42,861 nucleotides of DNA from contig JAGDVQ010000128.1 of the NCBI GenBank assembly GCA_023255715.1, forward strand, positions 22,840 through 65,700, written 5' to 3'. Below, piece by piece: positions 27,936 through 42,861 of this stretch. How positions within the stretch are numbered: position 1 is the stretch's first letter; each line of letters opens with the position of its first letter. The position numbers and the translations under genes were made by a program. Under the pieces are notes generated by a model. That model had not been told where the DNA came from, made no database searches, and worked only from the letters and a program-made list of their open reading frames with translations. This stretch comes from Thiomonas sp. GTDB lineage: Bacteria > Pseudomonadota > Gammaproteobacteria > Burkholderiales > Burkholderiaceae_C.

Positions 27936-28973
27936 TCAGAACGTGCCGTTGAGCGAGAGATAAATGCCCTTGTTGCTGGCCTGGAACGGCAGCGGGCCGA
28001 GATCGGCATAGGCCGCGGTGAGCGACAGGCTCTTGTTCGGGAAATAGGCGATGAAGACGTCCTTCATCGTCCCGGGCGAGCCGATCGCCGTGGCCGCTGC
28101 ATTGACCGGGTACTTCATGTTGTCGGGCTGCTGGCGGAACTCGCCGCCCACCGCCACGTCCGGCCGCAGAAACACCGCAGCAGAGCCCTCGAGCTCGGCG
28201 TGATAGCTGTTGTCGCTCTTGGTGCCCAGTGCCCCGGCAATGCCGTTGGCGCTGTTGGTGCCAAAACCCAGCAGACCCATGGCGTTGGCCTTGGTGCCGC
28301 GCAGGGTCAGGTTGACCAGGGTGACGCGATGAAAGATGCCATTGAGGAACACCTTGGTGGCAGCAACGTAGAAATCGGTGCCGGAGTCCTTGGCCGCGCC
28401 GAAGAACTTGGGAATGCCGATCGGGCCCAAGCCTGAGAAGTTGCTGTTGAAGTCGTTGTTCTTCTTGTACTTGATGCCCACGGACACCTGCGGATACGGG
28501 GTATAGAGCATGTCGCCGAACAGGCGGGCCTTCAAACCCAGCACATCCATGCTGATGGTCTGGTTGCCGAGGTTGATGTTGGGGTTGGGGCTGGAGATGA
28601 GGCCCAGACCACCCGCTTGATTGCCCAGCACGCCCAGGCTGGAGAGCGCGCCCACATTGACATTGAGGTTCTCGTGCGCCACCGAGATCTCGAAACGGTT
28701 GTGGATGCCCACAGCCGCGCCCAGCGTGGTCAGGCCGTAGTTCGGCACGCTGACATAGGTGCCGGTGACCGAGCCACCCACCTCGTCGCCGGTGTCATAG
28801 CCGGCGATCACCGCCCAGGGTGAGATGCCGCCCCCGGTCGAGCCGCCCACCTCGGTGACGCCGCTGGTCGCCAGCAGGCGGCTGCCCTGCGCCTGCGCGG
28901 TGCCGACTCCCCAGATGCCCAGCCCTGCGATGGCAGTGGCTGCAATCGTTTTTTTCCAGTGATGAACTTGCAT
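27936..28973 (-). CDS. DUF3034-family putative outer-membrane protein
   Basis: Signal peptide MQVHHWKKTIAATAIAGLGIWGVGTAQAQ; beta-rich repeats; ends GIYLSLNGTF with C-terminal Phe. Confidence 0.78.
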   Translation of the reverse strand: MQVHHWKKTIAATAIAGLGIWGVGTAQAQGSRLLATSGVTEVGGSTGGGISPWAVIAGYDTGDEVGGSVTGTYVSVPNYGLTTLGAAVGIHNRFEISVAHENLNVNVGALSSLGVLGNQAGGLGLISSPNPNINLGNQTISMDVLGLKARLFGDMLYTPYPQVSVGIKYKKNNDFNSNFSGLGPIGIPKFFGAAKDSGTDFYVAATKVFLNGIFHRVTLVNLTLRGTKANAMGLLGFGTNSANGIAGALGTKSDNSYHAELEGSAAVFLRPDVAVGGEFRQQPDNMKYPVNAAATAIGSPGTMKDVFIAYFPNKSLSLTAAYADLGPLPFQASNKGIYLSLNGTF

Positions 28974-29214
28974 ACTGTCGCTCCTCTTGATTGGTCGTGG
29001 CACTCCAGAACTGGAGTGATCGCAACCGAGCCGTCCAGGCCAGCACCAGTTGCGACAAGAGGAACTACGCGGCAGAGAACAAACCGGATTCGGAAAATCG
29101 TCCGGCAGCGCCGATGAAGATGTAAAAATTTCCTACACGACCCAGCACGGCGTTAGATTGCCCCGGGAGGGGTCAGCCGCCACCCCGATGAAAACAGATC
29201 GGGCGTTTGGAAGC

Positions 29215-29871
29215 TCAGGCGGCAGCACGCAGGGCAGACGCCTCGCGCGCCAGGGTGGTGATCGCGCTCCAGTCGCGCGCCGCCAGTGCCGGCTCGGGCA
29301 CCAGCCAGGAGCCACCCACACAGGCCACGTTGGGCAATGCCAGATAGCTGGCGGCGTTGCCTGGGTTGATGCCGCCGGTGGGGCAGAACAGCAGTTGCGG
29401 CAGCGGGCCATGCAACGACTTGAGCAGCGTTCGCCCGCCCACGGCCTCGGCCGGGAACAGCTTGAGCGCGGTGAACCCGGCGTCCAGTGCGGCCATCGCC
29501 TCACTGGCGGTGGCCACGCCGGGCACGAAAGGCAGCGGGCTCTTTTGAGCGGCAGCCAGCAGCGCCGGAGTGAGGCCAGGGCTGATGCCGAACAGTGCGC
29601 CCGCGTCCTGCGCGCGGCGCCAGTCGTCCGGTGTGAGCACGGTGCCCGCGCCCACCAGCGCACCGGGCACGCGGTCGCGGATCTGGCGGATCGCGTCCAG
29701 CGCAGCGGGGGTGCGCAGCGTGACCTCCAGGGCACGAATCCCCCCGGCCAAGAGGGCGGCAGCCAGATCGACCGCCAGGGCCGCGTCGTGGATCACGATG
29801 ACGGGCAGCACCGGCCCGGTGCGCAGCAGGTCGGTGGCGCTGAGCATGTCTTGAGGGGTCATGGTGTGCAT
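29215..29871 (-). CDS. eda: 2-dehydro-3-deoxy-phosphogluconate aldolase (KDPG aldolase)
   Basis: VLPVIVIHDAALAVDLAAALLAGGIRALEVTLRTPAALDAIRQIRDRVPGALVGAGTVL...LKLFPAEAVGG...FCPTGGINPGNAASYLALPNVACVGGSWL. Confidence 0.96.
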   Translation of the reverse strand: MHTMTPQDMLSATDLLRTGPVLPVIVIHDAALAVDLAAALLAGGIRALEVTLRTPAALDAIRQIRDRVPGALVGAGTVLTPDDWRRAQDAGALFGISPGLTPALLAAAQKSPLPFVPGVATASEAMAALDAGFTALKLFPAEAVGGRTLLKSLHGPLPQLLFCPTGGINPGNAASYLALPNVACVGGSWLVPEPALAARDWSAITTLAREASALRAAA

Positions 29872-29873
29872 GC

Positions 29874-31730
<1,857 letters not shown>

Positions 31731-31823
31731 GGCGGGCGGACATTTAGGACAGGTGGCAAGGATATTGCAGCTTACTCAGGCATCATGCAGTCGAAATGAC
31801 ACGCAAATTTCATACCGTTCATC

Positions 31824-31838
31824 GTGTGCCGATCACAC
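31824..31838. promoter_or_regulatory. Palindrome in the edd-zwf divergent intergenic region (candidate operator)
   Basis: GTGTG-CCGAT-CACAC perfect 5-bp half sites. Confidence 0.3.
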
Positions 31839-31938
31839 TGGGGACATGTTTCATGATTCCAATCAATTTCCTGAAAACAATGCAGATCTCGACGAACAGC
31901 CGCAGCCGCCCCTGCCTACACTGAACCAGGATCATCTC

Positions 31939-33429
31939 ATGGCAACAACAACGCGAACAAAACCCGACATGACCGCCACTCCCGCTTTCGACATGGTGCT
32001 GTTCGGCGGCACGGGCGATCTGGCCATGCGCAAGCTGCTGCCTGCGCTGTTTCAGGCGCACCAGTCCGGCACGCTGCATCCCGCTGGGCGCATTGTGGCG
32101 CTGGGGCGCGGGGCGCTGACCCTGGACGATTATCTGGCGCAGGTACAAAGCCAGTCCGGCCCTCACCTCAAGGCCGACTTCGCCAGCGCGGCGTGGGCCA
32201 GTTTCGCTGCGCGGCTGACCTATCTCAAGCTCGATGCCAGTGTACCGGCCGACTTCGACGCGCTGGCCGCGCTGCTCGGCACGGACGATGCGCATGTCAC
32301 CGTGTGCTACCTGGCCACGGCGCCGTCGCTGTTCGAGCGCATCTGCACCCAGCTCGCCCGCGTAGGCCTGAACCACCCCGGTGTGCGCGTGGTGCTGGAA
32401 AAGCCTCTGGGCCACGATCTGGCGTCGAGCGAGGCGATCAACGCCGCGGTGGCGCAGTCGTTTACCGAGAGTCAGCTCTACCGCATCGACCACTATCTGG
32501 GCAAGGAGTCGGTGCAGAACCTCATGGCCATGCGTTTCGGCAACGTGCTGTTCGAGCCACTGTGGCGGCGGGAATGGGTGGACAACGTGCAGATCACCAT
32601 TGCCGAGGACCTGGGCGTGGAAGGGCGCGGCGAGTTCTACGACAAGACCGGCGCACTGCGCGACATGGTGCAGAACCACCTGCTGCAACTGCTGTGCATG
32701 GTGGCCATGGAACCCCCGGCCAGCCTGGAGGCCGACGCCATCCGCGACGAAAAGCTCAAGGTGCTCAAGGCGCTCAAGCCCTTTGCCGAGCCCGACGTGG
32801 CCAGCAAGAGCGTACGCGGGCAATACCGTGCCGGGGCCATCGACGGCAAGCCGGTGGTGGGCTATCTGCAGGAAGCCGACATCGCCCCGGACAGCCGCAC
32901 CGAGACCTTCGTGGCAATCAAGGCGGAAATCGCCAACTGGCGCTGGGCCGGGGTGCCGTTCTTCCTGCGCACCGGCAAGCGCATGCAGGAGCGGCTGGCG
33001 GAAATCGTCATCAGCTTCCGCGCGGTGCCGCTGAGCCTGTTCGGCGGTCCGGTCGCGCTGCAGGGCGCCAACCGCCTGGTGATCCGGCTGCAGCCCGAAG
33101 AGAGCATCAGCCTGCACTTTCTCGCCAAGGAGCCGGGCGACGGCATGCGTCTGCATCCCACCAAGCTCGATCTGGACTTCGAGTCCACTGCGCAGAAGCG
33201 CCGCGCCGATGCCTATGAGCGACTGCTGCTCGACGTGATCCGCGGCCAGCTCGGGCTGTTCATGCGCCGCGACGAACTCACCGCAGCCTGGCGCTGGGTC
33301 GAGCCCATCCTGGAATGCTGGGAGCGCAACGGCGAGGCGCCCAAGTCCTACACCGCAGGCACCTGGGGACCGGCGGCGTCCAGCGCCCTGCTGTCGCGCG
33401 ACGGTGCGTCGTGGCACGAGGAGCTGTGA
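31939..33429 (+). CDS. zwf: Glucose-6-phosphate 1-dehydrogenase
   Basis: FDMVLFGGTGDLAMRKLLPALFQ...RIDHYLGKESVQNLMAMRFGN...; start uncertain (in-frame ATG also at 31846). Confidence 0.95.
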   Translation: MATTTRTKPDMTATPAFDMVLFGGTGDLAMRKLLPALFQAHQSGTLHPAGRIVALGRGALTLDDYLAQVQSQSGPHLKADFASAAWASFAARLTYLKLDASVPADFDALAALLGTDDAHVTVCYLATAPSLFERICTQLARVGLNHPGVRVVLEKPLGHDLASSEAINAAVAQSFTESQLYRIDHYLGKESVQNLMAMRFGNVLFEPLWRREWVDNVQITIAEDLGVEGRGEFYDKTGALRDMVQNHLLQLLCMVAMEPPASLEADAIRDEKLKVLKALKPFAEPDVASKSVRGQYRAGAIDGKPVVGYLQEADIAPDSRTETFVAIKAEIANWRWAGVPFFLRTGKRMQERLAEIVISFRAVPLSLFGGPVALQGANRLVIRLQPEESISLHFLAKEPGDGMRLHPTKLDLDFESTAQKRRADAYERLLLDVIRGQLGLFMRRDELTAAWRWVEPILECWERNGEAPKSYTAGTWGPAASSALLSRDGASWHEEL

Positions 33430-33432
33430 GAC

Positions 33433-34122
33433 ATGCTGCATGTTTGCGCCAATCCGCAGGATCAGGTCGCTCAACTGGTGTGCGCCATCCAGACCGCGCT
33501 GGCGCAGGACATTGCGCAACGGGGCCGGGCGTTGCTGGCCGTCTCCGGCGGGCGTTCACCCATCCCGCTGTTTCACGCGCTGGCGCAGGCGCCGATCGAC
33601 TGGCCACGCGTGGCCGTCACGCTGGTCGATGAGCGCGTCGTCCCTCCAGACCATGCCGACAGCAACGCCGCACTGGTGCGCGCCCATCTGCTGACCGGCG
33701 CTGCGGCGCAGGCGCGCTTTCTGCCGCTGGTCGATGATCCGCAAGATCTTGCAGGCTGCGTCGCTCGGGCCAATGCGCACTTCCGCGAACTGGCACAGCC
33801 CATCAGCGTCGCCCTGCTGGGCATGGGAGAGGACGGGCACACGGCGTCGCTGTTTCCCGGCGCCGCCGAGCTGGCCGCGGGACTCGACCCCGCCTACCCC
33901 GAGCCCTATCTGTCCATCAGACCAACGCATGCACCGCACGCCCGCATCAGCCTGAGCCTGGCCGCACTGCTGCAATCGCGCCGCCTGCTGCTGTCGATTG
34001 CGGGACAGGCCAAGCATGCGGTCTATGCGCAGGCCGCCACGCCGCCGCCGTGCGTTGCACTGCCGATCAGTTTCCTCGTCCAGCAAACCCGCACCCCGTT
34101 CGATGCCTACTGGACACCTTGA
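33433..34122 (+). CDS. pgl: 6-phosphogluconolactonase
   Basis: LLAVSGGRSPIPLFHALAQAPIDWPRVAVTLVDERVVPPDHADSNAALVR...GMGEDGHTASLFPG. Confidence 0.94.
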   Translation: MLHVCANPQDQVAQLVCAIQTALAQDIAQRGRALLAVSGGRSPIPLFHALAQAPIDWPRVAVTLVDERVVPPDHADSNAALVRAHLLTGAAAQARFLPLVDDPQDLAGCVARANAHFRELAQPISVALLGMGEDGHTASLFPGAAELAAGLDPAYPEPYLSIRPTHAPHARISLSLAALLQSRRLLLSIAGQAKHAVYAQAATPPPCVALPISFLVQQTRTPFDAYWTP

Positions 34123-35158
34123 CCTCCATCCCCGGCTGCTTGCCGACATCGGCGGCACCCACGCCCGCTTTGCGCTGCAGACCCCGCAGGGGATCAGTCC
34201 CATCATCAACCTGGCCTGCGCCGACTTCCCGGCCGTGCAGGACGCCATCCAGGAGGCGCTGCGCCGCGCTGGCGCGCCCGCAGTGCGCCATGCGGCATTT
34301 GCCATCGCCAACCCGGTGCTGGGTGATGCGGTGCGCATGACCAACCATGACTGGGCGTTCTCCATCACCGCGCTGCGCGACGCCATGGGCTGGGAGACGC
34401 TGCTGGTGCTCAACGACTTCACCGCGCTGGCACTGGCGCTGCGGGAGCTTCCGCCCGACTCTCTGCGCCAGATCGGCGGCGGCGCGCCTGTGCCCGGCGC
34501 CGCCATCGGCCTGCTCGGCGCGGGCACCGGTCTTGGCGTCTCCGGCCTGATTCCGGGCCCGAACGGAACCTGGCTGCCGCTGGCCGGTGAGGGCGGGCAT
34601 GTGAGTTTCGCGCCGTTCGATGCGCGCGAGATCGACCTCTGGCGCTACGCCCGGGCGCGCTTCGGCCATGTCTCAGCCGAGCGCCTGCTCTCAGGCCCGG
34701 GGCTGCAACTCCTCCACGCCTGGCTGGGCGAGATCGACCCGCACCCCGCCGCAGGGCCGCCCCAAGGCGGGATGCACCCCCTCGGGGGGCAGCGAGGGCA
34801 AAGACCGAGCGCGGGGGCCGTCTACCTCCCCGCGGACATCACCGCGCGCGCCTTGAACGGCAGCGACGCCCGCTGCGTGCAAGCCGTCGATCTGTTCTGC
34901 ACCCTGCTCGGCACCGTGGCCGCCAATCTGGCGCTGACCCTGGGCGCGTTGGGCGGCATTTTCATCGGCGGTGGCATCGTGCCCAAGCTGGGTGCGGCAT
35001 TCGAGCGCTCGGGCTTTCGCGCCCGGTTCGAGGACAAGGGTCGTTTTTCCGACTATCTCGCCCGCATTCCGGTGTTTGTCATTCATCACCCCGATCCCGC
35101 ATTCCTCGGCGTGGCCAAGGCGCTGGACCAACACCTCACCTCTTCCACCCTCTCATGA
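34103..35158 (+). CDS. glk: Glucokinase
   Basis: RLLADIGGTHARFALQTP...LLVLNDFTALALALRELP...GAGTGLGVSGLIP...LPLAGEGGHVSFAPFD...GGIFIGGGIVPKLGAAFERSGFRARFEDKGRF. Confidence 0.94.
   Translation: MPTGHLDLHPRLLADIGGTHARFALQTPQGISPIINLACADFPAVQDAIQEALRRAGAPAVRHAAFAIANPVLGDAVRMTNHDWAFSITALRDAMGWETLLVLNDFTALALALRELPPDSLRQIGGGAPVPGAAIGLLGAGTGLGVSGLIPGPNGTWLPLAGEGGHVSFAPFDAREIDLWRYARARFGHVSAERLLSGPGLQLLHAWLGEIDPHPAAGPPQGGMHPLGGQRGQRPSAGAVYLPADITARALNGSDARCVQAVDLFCTLLGTVAANLALTLGALGGIFIGGGIVPKLGAAFERSGFRARFEDKGRFSDYLARIPVFVIHHPDPAFLGVAKALDQHLTSSTLS
34754..34819. repeat. Palindromic GC-rich repeat-like insertion inside glk
   Basis: GGGCCGCCCC...ACCCCCTCGGGGGGCAGCGAGGG...GCGGGGGCC: 66 bp, adding GPPQGGMHPLGGQRGQRPSAGA in frame. 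Confidence 0.6.
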
Positions 35159-36702
35159 CAACGCCCAACAACGGCAACCTCGGTGGCAACATCACCGCGA
35201 TGCGCTTTCCCCGTCGCAGCGGCGTGCTGCTGCACATCACCTCCCTGCCCGGGCCGCACGGCAGCGGCGATCTGGGGCCGGATGCCTATCACTTCGTCGA
35301 CTGGCTGCAGGCCAGCGGGCAGTCGCTGTGGCAATTCCTGCCGCTGGGCAATCTCGGCGTGGGGTACTCGCCCTACATGAGCAGCTCGGCCTTTGCAGGC
35401 AACGTGCTGCTGATCGACCTGGCCGAGCTGCAGCAACGCGGCTGGCTGGGCGCCGACGATCTGGCGCCGACCGACGGATTGCATGGCGCGCAGGTGAACT
35501 TCGAGCGCGTCATTCCGTTCCGCATGGAGCGCCTGCAGCGCGCTGCGCAGCGTTTTGCCGCCAGCGCCACGCCGCAAGAACGCGCCGATCTGGCCGCGTT
35601 CCGTGCCGCGCATGCCCAGTGGCTGGACGACTATGCGCTGTTCATGGCCTTGTCCGAGCACTTCGAGGACCGCTTGTGGAGCGATTGGGACGCCCCGCTG
35701 GCGCAGCGCCAGCCCGCGGCCTTGCTGCAGGCCAGGGCGGAGCATGCCGAGCGCATCGACTTCTGGACATTCGCGCAATGGTGCTTCTTCCGCCAATGGG
35801 GCGCGCTGCGCGCCTACGCCCACTCCCGCAGGGTGAAGCTGGTGGGCGACATGCCGATTTTCATCTCCCTCAACAGCGCCGATGTGTGGGCACGGCCCGA
35901 CCTGTTTCAGCTCGACGCCGCAGGCCGGCCCACGGTCGTGACCGGTGTGCCGCCGGATTATTTTTCCGCCACGGGCCAGCGCTGGGGCAATCCGCACTAC
36001 CGCTGGGCAGCGCACGAGGCCGAGGGCTTTGCCTGGTGGATCGCGCGGCTGCGCGCCACCTTCTCGCTGGTGGACCTGGTGCGCATCGACCATTTCCGCG
36101 GCTTCGAAAGCTGCTGGGAAATCCCGGCGGACGCGCCCACGGCGATCGGCGGCAAGTGGGTTGCGGCGCCGGGTGCGGCGCTGTTCGACGCGGTGTCCAG
36201 GGCGCTTGGCCCGTTGCCCATCATCGCCGAAGACCTTGGCGTCATCACCCCGGAAGTCACCGCGCTGCGGCAGCGCTTCGGCTTTCCCGGCATGCGCATC
36301 CTGCAGTTTGCCTGGGGGCAGGACGACGGCGGCAAGAATGCCTACCTGCCGCACAACCATACCCACGACAGCGTGGTCTATCCCGGCACGCACGACAACG
36401 ACACCACGGTGGGCTGGTGGGCCAGCGCGCCCGAAACGGTGCGCCACCATGTGCGCGACTACCTTGCCTGCGACGGCGGCGACATCGCCTGGACGCTGAT
36501 CCGCGCAGCCAGCGCCAGTGTGGCCGACATCGCCCTGTTCGCCATGCAGGACGTGCTGCGGCTGGACAGCAGCCAGCGCATGAACACACCCGGAACGGCG
36601 CAAGGCAACTGGGGCTGGCGTTTCACCTGGGATCAGGTACAACCAGGGCATGCGGCGGCATTGGCGCACTTCGGCCAGCTGTACAACCGCCACCCAAACT
36701 GA
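35155..36702 (+). CDS. malQ: 4-alpha-glucanotransferase
   Basis: RRSGVLLHITSLPGPHGSGDLGPDAYHFVDWLQASGQSLWQFLPLGNLG...VRIDHFRGFESCWEIP...IIAEDLGVITPEVTALR...YPGTHDNDTTVGWW; ATGA overlap with glk. Confidence 0.96.
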   Translation: MTTPNNGNLGGNITAMRFPRRSGVLLHITSLPGPHGSGDLGPDAYHFVDWLQASGQSLWQFLPLGNLGVGYSPYMSSSAFAGNVLLIDLAELQQRGWLGADDLAPTDGLHGAQVNFERVIPFRMERLQRAAQRFAASATPQERADLAAFRAAHAQWLDDYALFMALSEHFEDRLWSDWDAPLAQRQPAALLQARAEHAERIDFWTFAQWCFFRQWGALRAYAHSRRVKLVGDMPIFISLNSADVWARPDLFQLDAAGRPTVVTGVPPDYFSATGQRWGNPHYRWAAHEAEGFAWWIARLRATFSLVDLVRIDHFRGFESCWEIPADAPTAIGGKWVAAPGAALFDAVSRALGPLPIIAEDLGVITPEVTALRQRFGFPGMRILQFAWGQDDGGKNAYLPHNHTHDSVVYPGTHDNDTTVGWWASAPETVRHHVRDYLACDGGDIAWTLIRAASASVADIALFAMQDVLRLDSSQRMNTPGTAQGNWGWRFTWDQVQPGHAAALAHFGQLYNRHPN

Positions 36703-36717
36703 ACCGGAACCCCGCCC

Positions 36718-38912
36718 ATGCTGACCGAACACGACATCGCCGATCTTGCGCAAGGCCGCCACGCCGACCCCTTTGGCGTGCTCGGCATGCATGCGCGCGG
36801 CACCACGCTCTGGGTCAATGCCCTGCTGCCCGGCGCGCTGGGCGTGGAGGTCATCGAGCGTGCCAGTGGTGCTCCGGTTGCCGCGCTGGAGAAGCAGGAC
36901 GACACGGCGGTGTTCAGCGCCCGCATGGGCCGCCGCCGCAAGCCCTTCGACTATCTGTTGCGCGTGACCTGGCCGCCGCTGCGCCCGGGCGATCCACCCT
37001 GGGTGCGCGACCTGGAAGACCCCTACCGTTTCCCGCAGGTGCTGGGCGAGATGGACGCCTGGCTGCTGGCCGAGGGCACGCACCTGCGGCCGTATGAATG
37101 CCTGGGCGCACACCCCGGCGAGATGCTCGGCGTGGCCGGCACCCGCTTTGCCGTGTGGGCACCCAATGCACGGCGGGTGTCGGTGATCGGGGACTTCAAC
37201 CTGTGGGACGGCCGCCGCCACCCCATGCGGCTGCGGCGCGAATGTGGTGTGTGGGAACTGTTCCTGCCCGATGTAGGCAAGGGCGCGCTGTACAAGTTCG
37301 AAATCCTCACCCAGCACGGCGACATCCTGCACAAGGCCGACCCCATGGCCTTCCGCAGCGAACTGCGCCCCAACACCGCCAGCATCGTGCACGGTCTGCC
37401 GCCGCTGCACCCCATTCGCAGCGACATGGCGCGGGCCAATGCCTTTGCCGCGCCGATCAGCATTTACGAGGTGCATCTGGGCTCGTGGCGCAAGGCGGAT
37501 GGCTGGCGCTGGCTGAACTATCGCGAACTGGCCGACACCCTGGTGCCCTACGCCCGCGACATGGGCTTCACGCATCTGGAGCTGCTGCCTATCAGCGAGC
37601 ATCCCTTCGACGGCTCGTGGGGTTACCAGCCCATCAGCCTGTTCGCTCCCACCGCGCGTTTCGGCACGCCCGAGGATTTCCAGTCTTTCGTCGATGCCGC
37701 GCACGCCGCGGGGCTGGGCGTGATTCTCGACTGGGTGCCCGCGCACTTCCCGTCCGATGCGCACGGCCTGGCCAACTTCGACGGCACCCATCTGTACGAA
37801 TACGCCGATCCGAAGGAAGGCTTCCACCACGACTGGAACACCCTGATCTACAACTTCGGCCGCACCGAAGTGCGCAACTACCTGGTGGCCAACGCCCTGT
37901 ACTGGCTGGAGCGCTTCAACATCGACGGCCTGCGGGTGGACGCCGTGGCCTCGATGCTCTACCGCGACTACAGCCGCCCGGCCGGGCAATGGGTGCCCAA
38001 CAAGTTCGGCGGGCGCGAAAACCTGGAAGCCATCGACTTCCTGCGGCGCATGAACCACACCGTCGGCGTGCAGCGCCCCGGCGCCATCACCCTGGCGGAA
38101 GAATCCACCGCCTTCCCCGGCGTGAGCCGCCCGCCATCCGACGATTTGCGCAGCGGTGGTCTGGGCTTTCATTACAAGTGGAACATGGGCTGGATGCACG
38201 ACAGCCTGAGCTATGTGCGGCGCGACCCGATCCATCGCCAGTACCACCACAACGAGCTGACCTTCAGCATGATGTACGCCTACGACGAGAACTTCGTCCT
38301 GCCGCTCTCGCACGACGAGGTCGTCCACGGCAAGGGGTCGCTGCTGGCCAAGATGCCGGGCGACCGCTGGCAGCAATTCGCCAATCTGCGCGCCTACCTT
38401 GGCTACATGTTCAGCCATCCCGGCAAGAAGCTGCTGTTCATGGGCAACGAGTTCGCACAAGCGTCGGAGTGGCAGTCCGACTACAGCCTCGACTGGGACG
38501 CGCTGCTGCACGCGCCACACCGCGGCATCCAGCGCCTGGTGCGCGACCTCAACCTCACCTATCGCGCCCATCCCGCGCTGCATCAGCTCGACCACCATCC
38601 CGGTGGCTTCACCTGGATCACTTACGACGACGCCACGCAGTCGGTGCTGGCCTTCGAACGCGCGGCCAGCCAGGGCCCTGCCTTCGTCGTGCTGTGCAAC
38701 TTCACGCCCACACCGCGCCCCGGCTACCGCATCGGCGTCCCGCAGGCCGGGCGCTGGGAGGTGCTGATCAATACCGACGACCCGGTGTACGAGGGCTCGG
38801 GCCTGCCGCTGGATCTGCAGGACGCCGCGCCGCAGCCGTCGCACGGACGGGCGTTCTCGCTGCAGCTCACCCTGCCGCCGCTGGCCTGCGTCATCCTCCG
38901 CCCTGCCAGTTG

Positions 38913-38913
<1 letters not shown>
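36718..38913 (+). CDS. glgB: 1,4-alpha-glucan branching enzyme
   Basis: [13 protein letters not shown]...[11 protein letters not shown]...[23 protein letters not shown]...[17 protein letters not shown]...[22 protein letters not shown]...FMGNEFAQ. Confidence 0.97.
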
Positions 38914-42727
<3,814 letters not shown>

Positions 42728-42767
42728 GACTTTCGACTGCCCCCTAAAAACACCCAGGAGACCTGCC

Positions 42768-42861
42768 ATGAATCAGAACCAACCGCTGAGCCCGATGTCC
42801 CTGCAAGACCGCCAGACCCAGCCGCACATGCTGGTGCGCCGCTCGATCGCCCTGGTGCTGG
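42768..42861 (+). CDS. glgC: Probable glucose-1-phosphate adenylyltransferase N-terminus (truncated by window end)
   Basis: MNQNQPLSPMSLQDRQTQPHMLVRRSIALVL: start of a GlgC-like nucleotidyltransferase in a glycogen gene cluster. Confidence 0.65.
   Translation, partial: MNQNQPLSPMSLQDRQTQPHMLVRRSIALVL

Noticed and set aside
37098-38912. N-terminal extension of the long glgX-frame ORF
   Set aside because: Overlaps glgB in another frame; GlgX begins at the ATG at 38913.

Overview
GC-rich chromosomal segment from a betaproteobacterium (Burkholderiales-like; Thiomonas-like is only a guess from gene content). I called about 38 CDSs, two partial at the window edges, plus tRNA-His and tRNA-Val. Left to right: xdhB end and xdhC, ilvD and a divergent LysR regulator, sodB, ovoA with a coupled ADP-ribosylglycohydrolase-like gene, tRNA-His, ppiD, tRNA-Val, HU, tartrate-dehydrogenase-like, EamA transporter, pgsA, an OmpR-type two-component system divergent from a small secreted-protein/DUF2202 cluster, a foldback (MITE-like) element, a cytochrome c plus two cytochrome-bd-superfamily-like membrane proteins, a Spy/CpxP-like protein, uvrC, a family-5-like UDG, earP-efp, a HiPIP / secreted truncated globin / DUF3034 cluster, Entner-Doudoroff genes (eda-edd, zwf-pgl-glk) and glycogen genes (malQ-glgB-glgX-pgm-glgC). 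Strongest leads: (1) two CydA-like paralogs, one carrying a C-terminal c-heme motif, with a separate cytochrome c and FNR-type boxes upstream; (2) an ovothiol synthase translationally coupled to an ADP-ribosylglycohydrolase-fold protein whose metal-binding motifs look replaced; (3) a periplasmic globin/HiPIP/DUF3034 module; (4) a 66-bp (22-codon) repeat-like insertion kept in frame inside glk; (5) a 171-bp terminal-inverted-repeat foldback element abutting the cytochrome c stop codon. All calls are by eye from the sequence and ORF track; no searches were run.
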